Shown one piece after another: positions 31,498-42,607 of a stretch of DNA of 64,000 nt. The notes beneath the pieces are model-generated. The model was not told the origin of the DNA, ran no database searches, and saw nothing but the letters and a program-made list of their open reading frames with translations. Origin of the DNA: Ochotona curzoniae (lineage: Eukaryota > Chordata > Mammalia > Lagomorpha > Ochotonidae); the NCBI RefSeq assembly GCF_017591425.1, contig NW_024465777.1:5022001-5086000 (forward strand), given 5' to 3'. The position numbers and the translations under genes were made by a program. The stretch's first letter is position 1; every line of letters begins with the position of its first letter.

Positions 31498-31739
31498 ACC
31501 ATATATATTTTGATTTTCCTGTGGCCAGGGTTTAAGTTCAGCCATCTAGCTGGGGAGTACCCCAAGAAATCTCAGCTGGGGTGACCTCAAGGTTGACTCT
31601 TATGTACACCAGCCAGTGTAAGATAAGGTTCGGTCATGGAAAGTGATTCAGCAGAGGGAAAATTCATGCCCTGCTCCTCCGTTCCCCACCCCCACCAAGC
31701 CCTATCCATTCCCATCCACCCCCCTGCCTTGCCATTATA

Positions 31740-31995
31740 CTTTTCAGATAGCGCTTTAAAATAATATCCCATTATATGGATATACATTGTATTTCTCTGC
31801 TCATCATTGTTGGACGTTTGAGTTACTTTCATCTGTTTGCTATTACGAGTCAGGCTGCTTTAGTTTTTGTGTAGATACTTTGTTTCTGACAAAGATGTGT
31901 TTTCCTACTCTTTGGGCATTCCAAAACTGACAAAATTTGATGAAAATATTCTACCTTCTGTGACCTGGAAACCTCAGTGCTAGCTTCATGTCTGG
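31740..31995 (+). mobile_element. Old L1 3'UTR fragment
   Basis: ataatatcccattatatgga, ctcatcattgttggacgttt and agtttttgtgtagatactt follow the familiar L1M 3'UTR order. Confidence 0.7.
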
Positions 31996-32084
31996 GAGTG
32001 AAACAAGGGAGAATTGTTACATCCATCCTGCTGAACAAATATAACAGGTGTCACCAGATTTTAGTAGTTTCATAGTTGGCTAAC

Positions 32085-32285
32085 ATCTGTTGTACACCAA
32101 TTAGGATCAGGTGCTAGGATGTGTCTTCATATTTATGTATTTTATCAGTGTGTTTCTCATGGCATCACATCGAAGTAGGTGTTAACATCCACATTTAACA
32201 GCAAGGAAACAGAACTCAGAAAAGTTAAGTAAGGTGCTTAAATAGGTACTGAGGGTGCTAAAGTTCAGGCCCTAAATATTATAAG
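32085..32285 (+). mobile_element. MIR relic
   Basis: gctaacatctgttgtacacc, then gtaggtgttaacatccacat, agcaaggaaacagaactcag and agttaagtaaggtgcttaa match the MIR core and 3' blocks. Confidence 0.75.
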
Positions 32286-32379
32286 TTTTTTTCCTTCTTC
32301 TACATGGCCCAGGGCCAAGGAAAATGGTACACTGTGAAATGGCTGCTTCCACATATCTGAACATTGTCCTTTACTTTTT

Positions 32380-32708
32380 TTAAAAAAATTTATTTATTTT
32401 TATTGCAAAGTCAGATATACAGAGAGGAGGAGAGACAGGGAGGAATCTTCCATCCGATCCAATAACTCACTCCTCAAGCTGCCACAACGGCTGGTGCGGC
32501 GCCAATCCGAAGCCAGGAGCCAGGGACTTCTTCCAGGTCTCCCACGCAGGTGCATTGTCCCAAGGCTTTGGGCTGTCCTCGACTGCTTTCCCAGGCCACA
32601 AGCAGGAAGCTGGATGGGAAGAGGAGCTGCTGGGATTAGAACCGGCACTCATATGGGATCCAGCACGTTCAAGGTGAGGGCTTTAGTCACTAGGCCATCA
32701 TGCCGGAC
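32380..32708 (-). mobile_element. C-SINE, full length
   Basis: aaaaaaatttatttattttt to ggccatcatgccggacccc; near-matching flanks tgtcctttacttt and tgtcctttcattt suggest the TSD. Confidence 0.92.
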
Positions 32709-32732
32709 CCCTGTCCTTTCATTTAAAAATTT

Positions 32733-33074
32733 TTTTTTCTTAAAGATTTATTTTTATTATGTTTTTATTGGAAAGGCAGATATGCAGAGAGGAGAGACAG
32801 AGAGGAAGATCTTCCGTCCAATGATTCACTCCCCAAGTGAGCACAACGGCCAATACTATGCCGATCCTATGCCGATCTGAAGCCAGGAGCCTCTTCCGGG
32901 TCTCCCACACGGGTGCAGGGTCCCAAAGCTTTGGGCCGTCCTCGACTGCTTTCCCGGGCCACAGGCAGGGAGCTGGAAAGGAAGCGGGGCTGCCTGGATT
33001 AGAACCGGTGCCCATATGGGATCCCGGGCATGCAAAGCGAGGACCTTAACCACTTGCATCACCGCGCCGGGCCC
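32733..33074 (-). mobile_element. Young C-SINE
   Basis: cttaaagatttatttttatt to cttgcatcaccgcgccgggcc. It has the gtgagcacaacggccaatac block of the young subfamily and an extra atgccgatcct duplication at 32860-32876. Confidence 0.93.
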
Positions 33075-33084
33075 TAAAAAAATT

Positions 33085-33316
33085 TTTTTAAAGATTTATT
33101 TATACTTATTTGTATGGCAGATTTATGGAGGGGAAAGAAAGAGAGAAAGCGAGATCCCCCATCCTCTTTCACTCCTCTAATGGCCTCAACAGCTGGAGTA
33201 GGCTGGTCCAAAGCTGGGAGCCAGGAGCTTCCTCAGGTTCCCATTCATGGGTGCAGGGCCCAAGGACTTGGGTCATCCTGCTGGTTTCCCAGGTTGCAAG
33301 CAAGAAGCTGGATCAG
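33085..33316 (-). mobile_element. Older C-SINE, left part of a split host
   Basis: tttttaaagatttatttata to gcaagcaagaagctggatcag; continues at 33625-33716 (aagtgaagcaaccaggacc to catactggctcc) after the young insertion. Confidence 0.85.
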
Positions 33317-33609
33317 GGGCCCAGCGCGGTGGCGCAAGTGGTTAAGGTCCTCGCCTTGCACACCCGGGATCCCATATGGGCGCTGGTTCTATCCCGGCAG
33401 CCCCACTTCCCATCCAGCTCCCTGCCTGTGGCGCGTGGAAGACCCGGAAGAGGCTCCTGGCTTCAGATCGGCATAGGATCGGCCGTTGCGCTCACTTGGG
33501 GAGAGAATCATCGGACGGAAGATCTTCCTCTCTGTCTCTCCTCTCTGTATATCTGCCTTTCCAATAAAAACATAATAAAAATAAATCTTTAAAAAAAAAA
33601 AAAAAGAAG
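33317..33609 (+). mobile_element. Young C-SINE inside an older one, 15-bp TSD
   Basis: Head ggcccagcgcggtggcgc. About 55 bases are deleted between gtggc and gcgtggaagaccc. Tail ends in a 15-base A-run. Target copies aagaagctggatcag are exact at 33302-33316 and 33610-33624. Confidence 0.95.
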
Positions 33610-33855
33610 AAGAAGCTGGATCAGAAGTGAAGCAACCAGGACCAGAACTCTGCTGCCCATATGGGAAGCTGGTGCTATAACCAGGATTGGCCTATAGAGC
33701 CACATACTGGCTCCTGCCCTTCAGTTTTTAGATACAATGAGTAATCCTCACAGATGGACTTTATTCCAAGGTTTGTTCACTTCAGGCTCTTATTGCTGGT
33801 GCCCTTTTTTCACTATGTGTGGGTTAATTCCTCTACTTTGAACTGACCGTTGGAT

Positions 33856-34090
33856 TTTCTTTTAAGTGTTATTTGTTTGAAAGGCAAAGTGAGAGATCTC
33901 CCATTCACTAGTTTACTCCCTAAATCTGCACCAGTAATGTCTGGAGGCAAGAACTCCATGCAGGTCTCCTGTGTGGGACATAGGAACCCAAGTACTTGGC
34001 CCATCAGCTGGCATCTCCCAGGGAACATAGCAGCAGGGATCTGGACCAGAGGCAGAATGAGAACTCAGTCCTAGACACTGGAATATGGAG
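33856..34090 (-). mobile_element. Older C-SINE
   Basis: ttaagtgttatttgtttgaa to ccagaggcagaatgagaac; 5' end degraded. Confidence 0.7.
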
Positions 34091-34433
34091 CTTGGCAGCT
34101 TCATATCCACTCTAAATTTTCTCACTTTCCAATAAATACATTTTTGCAAAAAAGAAAAAAGTTCATGGAAGAGATGGGGTTAAGTAATGACATACTAGAT
34201 ATCCTGCAGTTCCAATAATAGAATTATTTTTGAGAGGTACAACATCTGCATAGCAACTCCTGTGTTTTTGACAACATTATGTCATATGTTTTCCTGTATG
34301 CCATAGATACTTTTTAATATAGTCTTTATATTCTCAGCTCTGAGAATTAGATTTCTTTCTTCCTTTTCTGTTGAATGTCTACATTATAGTAGATAGAATC
34401 CTTAAACCTTTGTACTCTAACTAAAGAATGTTG
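34091..34433 (+). other. Intron 1 stretch, nothing assigned
   Basis: AT-rich, no recognisable repeat or coding sequence. 34753-35181 is similar. Confidence 0.4.
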
Positions 34434-34752
34434 GGCCTGGCACAGTAGACTTATGGCTAGAGTCCTAACCTTGCATGTCCCAAGGCGCTGGTTCCAATGC
34501 TGGTGGCCCCATTTCCCTTCCAGCTCCCTGCCTGTGGCCTGGGAAGGCAGCTGGGGATAGCCCAAGGCCTTGAGACTGCACACGTATGGAAGACCCAGAA
34601 GGGACTCCAGGCTCCTGGTTTCGGATTGGCTCATCTCTGGCCATTGCAGTCACTTAGTGGATGAACCAATGAATGACAGATCTTCCTCTGGCTCTCCTCC
34701 TCTCTGTGTATCTGATTTTGCAATAAAAATAAATCAATCTTGAAAAAAAAAG
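34434..34752 (+). mobile_element. C-SINE, full length
   Basis: Head gggcctggcacagtagac, tail caataaaaataaatcaatct. It is in the sense of WDTC1. Confidence 0.92.
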
Positions 34753-35193
34753 TTTGACTGAGCTTTTGTGTTCTGCTAACACATTAGCTCTTGGTGTTAT
34801 TGGAGCTTTAAGTGTGAAAACCAGGTCACATTAACAGCCCTCCTTAGAATGAAGAATGCACATTGACATTACCTGTGGTCTGTTGACAGCCCCAATTTTG
34901 TATTTGTGTTTTCCAAGTTACGTTCTTATTCTTGCAGATGTTCTTTTAATTTTCTCCACTGTCATTTTGTGCTTTCTTGTAAGTTGTATGAATAAATGAT
35001 TATAAACAAGACTTATTATGCCATAAGTTCCTTCTGAATTCACTGTCCTGGCTATTCCTTTTCAGTCATTTAGTTAAATTTGTCCTTTTCAATCCCTCTC
35101 CAGTTTTGTTGTCCCTGATACACAGTTAAGGACAATCATAGTGTCAGCTCTGGAAGAAAAGGCTGTGTTTGGCTTGTTCTCTAATGTATTTTC

Positions 35194-35520
35194 TTTTTTT
35201 TTTTTTTTTGTAAAGATTTATTTATTTTTATTGCAAAGTCAGATACAGAGGAAGATCTTCCGTCCACTGATTCATCCCCCAAGTGACCACAAGGGCCGGA
35301 GATGAGCTGATCTGAAACCAGGAGCCAAGAGCTTCTTCCGGGTCTCTTCTTCCAGGTGCAGGGTCCCAAGGATTTGGGCTATCCTCCACTGCTTTCCCAG
35401 GCCATAAGCAGGGAGCTGGATGGAAAGTGGGGCTGTCAGGATTAGAACCGGAGCCTGTATGGGATCCTGGCACGTTCAAGGCAAGGACTTTAGCCACTAT
35501 GCTGTCATGCAAGGTCCCTT
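35194..35520 (-). mobile_element. C-SINE with 12-bp TSD
   Basis: taatgtattttc borders it at 35182-35193 and 35521-35532. Body gtaaagatttatttattttt to gctgtcatgcaaggtccc. Confidence 0.92.
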
Positions 35521-35598
35521 TAATGTATTTTCAAAGCATAGCACTATTTGGGCATAACAGGCATTGAAAAATTTATTTGTTAAAGATTTGTTTTCTCT

Positions 35599-35932
35599 TT
35601 TTTTAAAGATTTATTTATTTTTTTATTTATTGGAAGTCAGATATACAGAGAGGAGGAGAGACAGAGAGGAAGATCTTCCATTCATTGATTCAATCCCCAA
35701 CCTGCCACAATGACCAGAGCTGTGCTGATCCAAAGCCAGGAGCCAGGAGCTTCTTCCGGGTCTGTTTCTGGGTGCAGGTTCCTAAGGCTTTGACCATTCT
35801 CAACTGCTTTCCTAGGCCACTAGCAGGGAGCTGGATGGAAAGTGTTGCCACTGGGGTTAGAACCAGTGCCCGTATGGGATCTTGGCATGTTCAAAGTGAA
35901 GACCTTAGCCGCTAGGCTACTGCATCGGTCCC
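35599..35932 (-). mobile_element. C-SINE, full length
   Basis: tttttttaaagatttattta to gctaggctactgcatcggtcc. Confidence 0.92.
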
Positions 35933-35949
35933 TGAGCATCTTTTGTTAT

Positions 35950-36150
35950 TTCAGCTTCCTACTAATGTGTGCCCTTGGAAGCTGTAGTTGATAACTCCGA
36001 CTGTTTGGGTCCATACCTAGAGGGGAGCTTTTAGCCTCAGTGTGGCCCAAAATTAGGTATTGTGAACATTTGGACAGCGAACCATTGGGTTCAGTCTTTC
36101 TCTGTCTGTGTCTCTATCTTTATGCTTTTCAAATTGATGTACTTATATAT
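35950..36150 (+). mobile_element. Older C-SINE, 5'-truncated
   Basis: tcagcttcctactaatgtgt to tcaaattgatgtacttatat. Confidence 0.65.
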
Positions 36151-36226
36151 ATAAGATGACTAGATTATACGTCAGGTTTTTGCAGGTGAGATTTCGTCAA
36201 GGTCCGATTATATCTTTTATTTGAAA

Positions 36227-36420
36227 GATAGTGACTAGGGCAGTGGGGTGCAAGTTAATCCTCTGCCTGTAGTGCCAGCATCCCGTATGGGTGCCGATTC
36301 CTATCCTGGCTGCCCATTTCTGACCCGTCTCCCTGATAATGGCCTGGGGAAGTGATAGTGGTGGAAGATGGCCCAGTTCCTTCGGTTTCTGACTCCTGAT
36401 TTTGGGTTGGCTAAGAAAGA
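36227..36420 (+). mobile_element. Older C-SINE, 3'-truncated
   Basis: gactagggcagtggggtgc to ttttgggttggct, where a (gaaa)n run takes over. Confidence 0.72.
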
Positions 36421-36497
36421 AAGAAAGAAAGGAAGATAAGGAATGCCAGCATCATGAACAGTGACTTAATCTCTTCCTTTTTCTTTACACTTCACTG

Positions 36498-36706
36498 GGA
36501 TTTGGGGTCAGCATGGTGTAGTAAGCTAAGCCACTGCCTGCAGTGGGAGACCCGAAAGAGCTCCTGGCTCCTTGCTTCAGTTTGGCTCAGCTCCTGCCAT
36601 TGTGACCATTTGGGGAGTGAACAAGCGGATGGGAGATCTTGTCTGCCTTTCTCTGTATAGCTCTGCCTTAACCAATAAAAAGAAATAGATCTTTTTAAAA
36701 AAAGTA
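36498..36706 (+). mobile_element. C-SINE, internal deletion
   Basis: gatttggggtcagcatggtg, jump to gtgggagacccgaaagagct, tail accaataaaaagaaatagat. Confidence 0.8.
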
Positions 36707-36719
36707 AATATCACAGTGA

Positions 36720-36854
36720 TAACTGTTCATTTCAAAAGCAGCATGTTATTGTGATATAAGCATTTCCTTCCATAATTAGAGTTTCTTATTGTTGCTAAAT
36801 ATTTGGCCATTCATTATTTAGACGTTTTTTGTTACTGGATACTAGGGTCATTTT

Positions 36855-36888
<34 letters not shown>

Positions 36889-36958
36889 GTTAGAGAATCT
36901 GGACCTTTATGTCTTATTTTGGATCCTTTATGGTAGCATTTCAGAAATGGGATTACTT
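36720..36958 (+). mobile_element. Old L1 3'UTR fragment with a long T-run
   Basis: tgttgctaaatatttggcca and ggtagcatttcagaaatggg resemble old L1 3'UTR. A T-run of about 29 sits at about 36857-36885, perhaps a tail remnant of another insertion. Confidence 0.55.
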
Positions 36959-37273
36959 GGGGCCAGCATTGACAGCAGGTTAGACCACCTGTGATGCTGG
37001 CCTCCTATGCTGGCATGCTGAGTAAGGTTTCAGATACTACCCTCCACTCCTCTTCCCTGCTGATGCACCTGCGAAGTTCATGGGAGAGTCCACGTGCTTG
37101 GACCTGCTCCCCATGTGGGAGACCGGGATGGGGTTCTGGCTCCTGGCTTGCTCCTAGCCCAGTCCCAGTTACCAAGGCTACTTGGGAGTGAACTAGTGGG
37201 TAGAAGATCTTTTTCTTGCTATCTTTCCCTCTGTGTCGTCTCTGCCTTTCAAATAAATAAGATTTTTGTAGAA
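36959..37273 (+). mobile_element. Older C-SINE
   Basis: gggccagcattgacagcagg to gcctttcaaataaataagat. Confidence 0.82.
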
Positions 37274-37337
37274 AGAAAAAGGTGGAAATATGTGGTCTTT
37301 CTAATCAACAGGTTCTATTACAGAAATTGGTTTCTTC

Positions 37338-37650
37338 AGGGGCTAGTGCCTGGGACTGGAGCTTGGTACAGTGGTTACACATCCCATGTTCATATCCCAT
37401 GTCTAAATGCTTGAGTTTGACTCCTGGCTCTGCTTTGAATCCTTGCTTCCTGTTAATGTGTGCTCTGAGAGGCAGCTCATGGCTGAAATATGTGGGTCCT
37501 TGCTTTGTACATGTGGAACCAGGATTTAATTTTGGGCTCCTGACTTCAACCTAGCCTCCTCCCAACTATCGCAGCCATTTGGAAGTGAATTAGCCGGTTA
37601 AGATATTTGCATCTCTCAACCTTTCAAATTAAAAAAAAAAAAAAAAAAAA
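37338..37650 (+). mobile_element. Older C-SINE
   Basis: caggggctagtgcctgggac to aacctttcaaattaaaaaaa; followed by an A/GAA run to 37675. Confidence 0.78.
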
Positions 37651-37784
37651 GAAGAAGAAAAAGAGAAAGAAAAAAGTCTTAAGATCTCTCTTTTGAGAAA
37701 AATTTAAGTGAGACTAGAATTCAACTTTTGAAGACATTGGGAATATTTCATTAGATTGGATTTTCTAGTCTTTTTTTCCTCTTT

Positions 37785-38045
37785 TTTTTTTTTTGTTTGT
37801 TTTTTATTGGTCTTGTGTTTTGTTGGATCTTGTACATGGTGACAATTGTATTTTTTTTTTTAATTGTTTGGTACAATTTTGTGTATGCTGGGATTCCCCC
37901 CCAAACTCCCACCTCCTGTAAGACTGACAATTGCATTTCTTTCCCACTCTGATTCTGTGACTGTCTCAAAGATGTGTAATTGCCCCACTCCTGAAGGGCC
38001 ATGTTGGTGATTATAGCATCATAGAAAATTATCAACTTAAAATTT
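37785..38045 (-). mobile_element. L1-like 3' end
   Basis: T-runs at left, then gctgggattccccccc at 37889 on: the C-rich tract (G-rich in sense) expected in L1 3'UTRs. It resembles 50196-50345 (tttgggattcccccaacccc). Confidence 0.5.
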
Positions 38046-38231
38046 AGCCTACTGTAGGTTTATTGAATTTGGAGTCTTGCCTATGGTCCGACTTGGCAAG
38101 GACAAGATTACATGGGCTTTATGTCCTGTGTTTCAAACGTTCCCCATCCATGTAACAATTGAGTGTTCTGTCTGTGATGTTGATTTGATTTTGGGGAGAG
38201 CAAAGCTGAAGGTCAAGGATTTGAATCATGA

Positions 38232-38556
38232 TTTTTTTAAAAAGTTTTATTCATTTTTATTGGAAAGGTAGATATACAGAGAGGAGAGACAGAGAGGAGG
38301 ATCTTCCGTCTGATTATTCTCTCCCCAAGTGACCACAATGGCTGGAGCTGAACCAATCCGAAGCCAGGAGCCAGGAGCTCTTCCTGGGTCTCCCACACAG
38401 GTGCAGGGTCCCAAGGCTTTGGGCTCCTCCACTGCTTTCCCAGGCCACAAGCAGGGAACTGAATGGGAAGCGGGGCTGCCGGGATTAGAACCAGCCTCCA
38501 AATGGGATCCCGGTGCATGCAAGGACTTTGGCTGCTAGGCCACGCCGCTGGGCCCT
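38232..38556 (-). mobile_element. C-SINE just upstream of exon 2
   Basis: ttttaaaaagttttattcat to aggccacgccgctgggccc; imperfect TSD ttgaatcatgattt / ttgaatcacaattt. Confidence 0.92.
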
Positions 38557-38916
38557 TGAATCACAATTTAGGGTTTGGCCCGGGTATTATGGCCTACTGA
38601 TCCTGTCAATCTGGACTCTAGCTATTATGTGTTGTTCTTTTCCTGGGTATACTATCATTTTCCTCTACTCCTACCCCTGGTCATACGCCTTCAATGTTTC
38701 TTTCAGTGGCTTCCTGTGATTGTGAAATTCTGTCTTCCCCATTCCAGAAGTTGGTCATCACTATGGAGCAGGGCCAGTTCACTGTGCCATGAATTATGCC
38801 AAAAGCCGGTCTACTTTGTGGGTTGGTGGGCTGTTTTGGGGAAAATTGGGGTTATAAAGCCAACTTTTTCCATTTTACAAGGTTTGATTCTCTCCTCTCT
38901 CTTCTCAGATAGCTAA

Positions 38917-38979
38917 ATGTGTGTCTTGTGGACCTGGGCTTGGCTGGAATGCTCAAGGGTCCTGAAGATTCTTCTGTAA
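38917..38979 (+). promoter_or_regulatory. uORF 3 (20 codons) in exon 2
   Basis: ATG at 38917 runs to TAA at 38977-38979 in a different frame from the main ORF. Its start context is weak (T at -3, T at +4), so leaky scanning past it is likely. Confidence 0.5.
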
Positions 38980-38993
38980 TTTCCTTCTGTTGA
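38949..38993 (+). promoter_or_regulatory. uORF 4 (14 codons) in exon 2, in frame with main ORF
   Basis: ATG at 38949 is in the WDTC1 frame but meets TGA at 38991-38993, only 15 bases before the main ATG. The context is moderate (G at -3, C at +4). It overlaps uORF 3. Confidence 0.5.
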
Positions 38994-39008
38994 ATCCGTT
39001 AAGAGAAG

Positions 39009-39056
39009 ATGGCAAAAGTTAACATAACTAGAGACCTCATTCGCAGGCAGGTCAAG
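39009..39056 (+). CDS. WDTC1: WDTC1 coding exon 2 (residues 1-16)
   Basis: Start codon with A at -3 and G at +4. It encodes MAKVNITRDLIRRQVK, the first helix of the DCAF-type DDB1-contact region, and ends at the phase-0 donor aag|gtaagc. The start is chosen because it matches the known WDTC1 N-terminus and is the first ATG that stays open into exon 3. Confidence 0.95.
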
Positions 39057-39874
39057 GTAAGCAGCACAGATGTTTGAACCTGAACTCAAGATCCTTCCCC
39101 ACCCCTGCCACCCACAGCTTCAACAACCAGAAGACCATGAGCTAGAGTCAATTGCCAGAAGTCAGTTAAGTAGCAGACATTCCTCAGCCACTTTTATCCA
39201 AAAACAGGGGCTTTGTATGGCTTTTCCTGTCCCAGAACTTGTACCTGGGCAGCTAAGATTATGTAGGTCCATGAAGGAGAGAAGCTATCCAAGAGTCATG
39301 CACAGGCTTGCACACGCATGTGTTGGTGGGAGCTTGCAGAATAAAGTCATGGAGCTTTCTCTTGTTGCTCCACTGGAACCTGGGAGAGTCTTAGTCCCAA
39401 TTCTTTCTTTGCTCAGCTGTACTAAAGCCCATCCTTATATGCAGAAGACAGTCTGATGCTTGTATGATGAAGGGATGGGTGGACTCCAAAACAGCAGGGC
39501 AGCCCCAGGCTTTGCCTGGAAACCCCCAGTAGTGGAGGCACAGAGGTTCGGTGGAACAGATGGAATGCAGGCAAGATGTACTGAGGAAGCCCCAGCTGGA
39601 AACTGGAGCTGATTGTGCTGCACCACTGCTTTCCCTCCCAAGCAGGAGGCATTTGCTGCCATGTGCCTCTGTTTTCTGTTAGGTAATGATCGTGTCTGCC
39701 TGCTTGCAAGCAAATAGGAAGGATCAAATCTAAATAAACAGGAGCAAGTTCTTACACAAATTTTTTTTAACTATTATACCAGCTGAGCAGTGGTCATCAT
39801 CAAAGACTTGAGTATTTACCCCATGTGCATGATGATTACATTTCGTATCTTCCCTGCATTTTTAAGTCCTTTTA

Positions 39875-39912
<38 letters not shown>

Positions 39913-40175
39913 TTTGATTGGGCCGGAAAGAGCAGAATCAACAGTTTGGTTTTTTTACTTAAATTTATCCTAAAGTGATGCTCATCAGCTGTCTTAATTC
40001 TACTGCATAACTTAGTTAATATACTTTGATCTATTCTCTAATCCCTCCAAAAAGTAGTGCAGGCTCCTCTTAGTTTTTCTAGCTCCTGCATTGCCCAGCG
40101 TGGGACTCCATATCTAATAAGCACACTGTCAGTGTTGGTATGTCCGTAGGACTGTAAACTTGTTTCTGTCCCCAG
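39057..40175 (+). other. WDTC1: Intron 2
   Basis: SINE-free 1.1 kb intron. A (gt)n(ga)n run lies at about 39873-39912. Nothing else is recognised. Confidence 0.85.
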
Positions 40176-40259
40176 GAACGGGGTGCTCTGAGCTTTGAGC
40201 GGCGCTACCATGTCACTGACCCCTTCATCCGACGGCTAGGCCTGGAAGCAGAGCTGCAG
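40176..40259 (+). CDS. WDTC1: WDTC1 coding exon 3 (residues 17-44)
   Basis: Acceptor tctgtccccag|gaacgg and donor cag|gtagga, phase 0 on both sides, 28 codons from ERGALSF to LEAELQ. It completes the N-terminal basic segment that precedes the first WD40 blade. Confidence 0.95.
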
Positions 40260-40945
40260 GTAGGAAATCAGCTGCTTTCCTCTCTGCCTGGCCTCATTCT
40301 AGATACAAACAAGTGTTTCTCTGAAGGTCATACCTGAAGGTTATCTCACACTTTATTAGACAACTAAGCCTGAATCAAGAGCAGTGATTGACATCATCAC
40401 AAAAGATTATTGAGTGTATTACTTGTTTTGTGCTTGGAAAAGGTTTGAATTTCATGTCACTCTTTTTACTATTGCCTTACTAGTGATTCTTATGTGTATA
40501 CAGGATTTAACAGTCACAGAGTGAGTGTTGTCTTATATGTGCACACAGACACACTGGGTATGCAAATATATACACTTTGTCATTTTAGCTTCAGAGCAGT
40601 GCTGTGGGGAATGTGCGTAGGAAATGTTTTTGTTTATTTATTTACTTATATATTTATTTATTTTAAACAAAGAAACAAAAAGATCAGGTTTAGGAAGGCC
40701 AAGCAGCTTGTCCCTTGTCTGGGCTTTTGTTCAGTCCATGGAAGAGTCAGAGCTTGGGTGCAGATGGCCGGTTTTTTTCACTGTGTCTGACCTAGACATA
40801 GACATTCCACAGTGTTGCAAGATCATGGCTTGGGTTGGACTTTTAGCTGATTTATGCAATATAGTGTCCCATGAAGGTTGAGTGAAAATTTTTTTCTTTA
40901 GGTAGTATTTACAAATCATCAATCTTAGGAAAGACTAGAAAGGGA
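40260..40945 (+). other. WDTC1: Start of intron 3, unassigned
   Basis: A tttattta-rich run at 40632-40668. No recognisable repeat or ORF of note. Confidence 0.5.
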
Positions 40946-41200
40946 CCCAGTGCATTGACTTAATTGGCTAATCCTTCCCCTTAAAGTACTAGGATCCCAT
41001 ATGGGCACCAGTGTGTGTCCTGGATGTTCTGCTTCCCATCCAGCTCCCTGCCTGTGGCCTGGGAAAGCAGAAGAGGATGGCTCAAAGCCTTAGGGACACT
41101 GCGCCCATGCTTTTGGCTTCAGATTGACTCAGCTTGGAACCATTTTGGGAGTAAACCAAATGGATGGAAGAAATTTCTTTCTATCTCTCCTTTTTTTCCT
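40946..41200 (+). mobile_element. C-SINE, + arm of a tail-to-tail pair
   Basis: aggatcccatatgggcacca, body cctgcctgtggcctgggaaa, ending in ctctcc and a T-rich junction. About 50 bases of the 3' part and the A-tail are missing. Confidence 0.82.
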
Positions 41201-41202
41201 TT

Positions 41203-41475
41203 GCTTCTTTTTTTTTTTTTTTTTAAAGATTTACTTATTTTTATTGGAAAGTCAGATTGCAACAAGAAGGAGAGACAGAAAAATCCTCTAGCCGCTGGTT
41301 CACTCCCAAAGTGGCTGCAACAGAGTTGAGCCAATCAAAACCAGGAGCTTTTTCCAGTCTCCTATGCAGGTGTAGGATCCCAAGGCTTTGGGCCATGCTT
41401 GACTGCTTTCCCAGGCCACAAACAGGGAGCTGGATGGGAAGTGGGGCCACTAGGACATGAACCACTACACATGGG
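41203..41475 (-). mobile_element. C-SINE, minus arm of the pair
   Basis: T-run then aaagatttacttatttttat, to ggccactaggacatgaacc; immediately inverted to the preceding SINE. Confidence 0.88.
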
Positions 41476-41621
41476 CTCCTAGTGGCCCCATGTATTTTTT
41501 AAGACTCAATCAAGTCTTCATGAGAACATTTACTAAGAATTTTTTCTGATTATAAATGTGGAAAATATTGCTAACAGAATGCTACTTTATGTACTGTGAA
41601 GCAGAGTTATGGTTAAGAAAC

Positions 41622-41746
41622 AGGCACTGGGGGCAAGTGTTGAGCACAGTGGGTTCAAGTCTTTGATGCTTTATTTCTCCTCTAGCTTCTTGATGATGTA
41701 TCTGGGAAGAAGATGGCCCAAATAACTGGCTCTGCCACCCGTCAAC
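41622..41746 (+). mobile_element. Older C-SINE fragment
   Basis: aggcactgggggcaagtgtt to gaagatggcccaaataactg. Confidence 0.6.
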
Positions 41747-41899
41747 CAACCTCTTAAAAATGTTCCTGTTCCAACTGAGTCCCTAGTGAAGCTGAGTTTC
41801 TCTCATTTCATTCAGCCTACTAGATGAAATACAAAACATGTGAGAATTTACTAATCATTCATTAGCTAGACGTTGAAGAAGTTTGCACAAATGGAGAAC

Positions 41900-42240
41900 A
41901 GGGTTTAGTATTGTGGGACAATGGATTCAGCCACCACTTGCTACACTGACAGCCCATATCACAGTGTAGGTTTGAGTCTAGCTACTCTGCCTCTGTGTAG
42001 CTTCCTGCTAATGCACATGCTAAGGCAGCAGAATGATAGCCCAAGTAGTGAACTGCTGCCACCTCCCTGGGAGACTTAGCTGGGGTTCTGACTTCTGGGT
42101 TCAACTTGACTCTGCCTTGGCTGTTGCAGCCATTTGGAAAATCTGAACCAGTGTATGGAAGAACTTCTCATCTTTCCTGCCGTCTACCCCACCTCTCATG
42201 CCTCCCTTCCTGTCTCCTTTTCTCTGTTACTATGCTGCAC
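41900..42240 (+). mobile_element. Older C-SINE
   Basis: cagggtttagtattgtggga, body cttcctgctaatgcacatgc, then gcagccatttggaaaatctg and a pyrimidine-rich end. Confidence 0.78.
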
Positions 42241-42607
42241 TCTGACTGATGGCCAAAGCCAAAGTTTAATGGGGCTTAAGACTTTATTTACTAAGGGTCG
42301 TATAGGATAAGGGTGGAGGTATTGAGCTTATCAACAAAACCCATCAACTGTTTCTATACTTTTGTCTTGTATATTCCACCAAGTGTTCCTACACATGCTG
42401 TCCTCTAAACTGTTCTCATATAAATGATATCCAGTCAGGTGTACAAAAGGTATCCATTAGGTAATCCTGTGCTCCCTGGCCTTCTAGGGTTACAATGTCC
42501 TACACTATGCTTATATGAGAGTGTTTTCTTATATGTGCCTTTCAAATATACAATGTTTGGAAAAATCACACTTTTCATTAAATTGTTTTGTCTTAAAATG
42601 TTAGTGG
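42241..42607 (+). other. Intron 3 stretch, unassigned
   Basis: AT-rich, perhaps an old LINE piece (ggtaatcctgtgctccctgg), not named. Confidence 0.35.

Larger units (their letters stand above)
38909..39008 (+). other. WDTC1: WDTC1 exon 2, 5'UTR part
   Basis: The acceptor is a long pyrimidine tract ending in cttctcag at 38908. The 100 bases before the start codon carry two overlapping uORFs, both of which stop before the main ATG. Confidence 0.85.

Noticed and set aside
38575..38916. 113-codon + frame just before exon 2
   Set aside because: It crosses the exon 2 acceptor tract and is not in frame with WDTC1. No domain seen.
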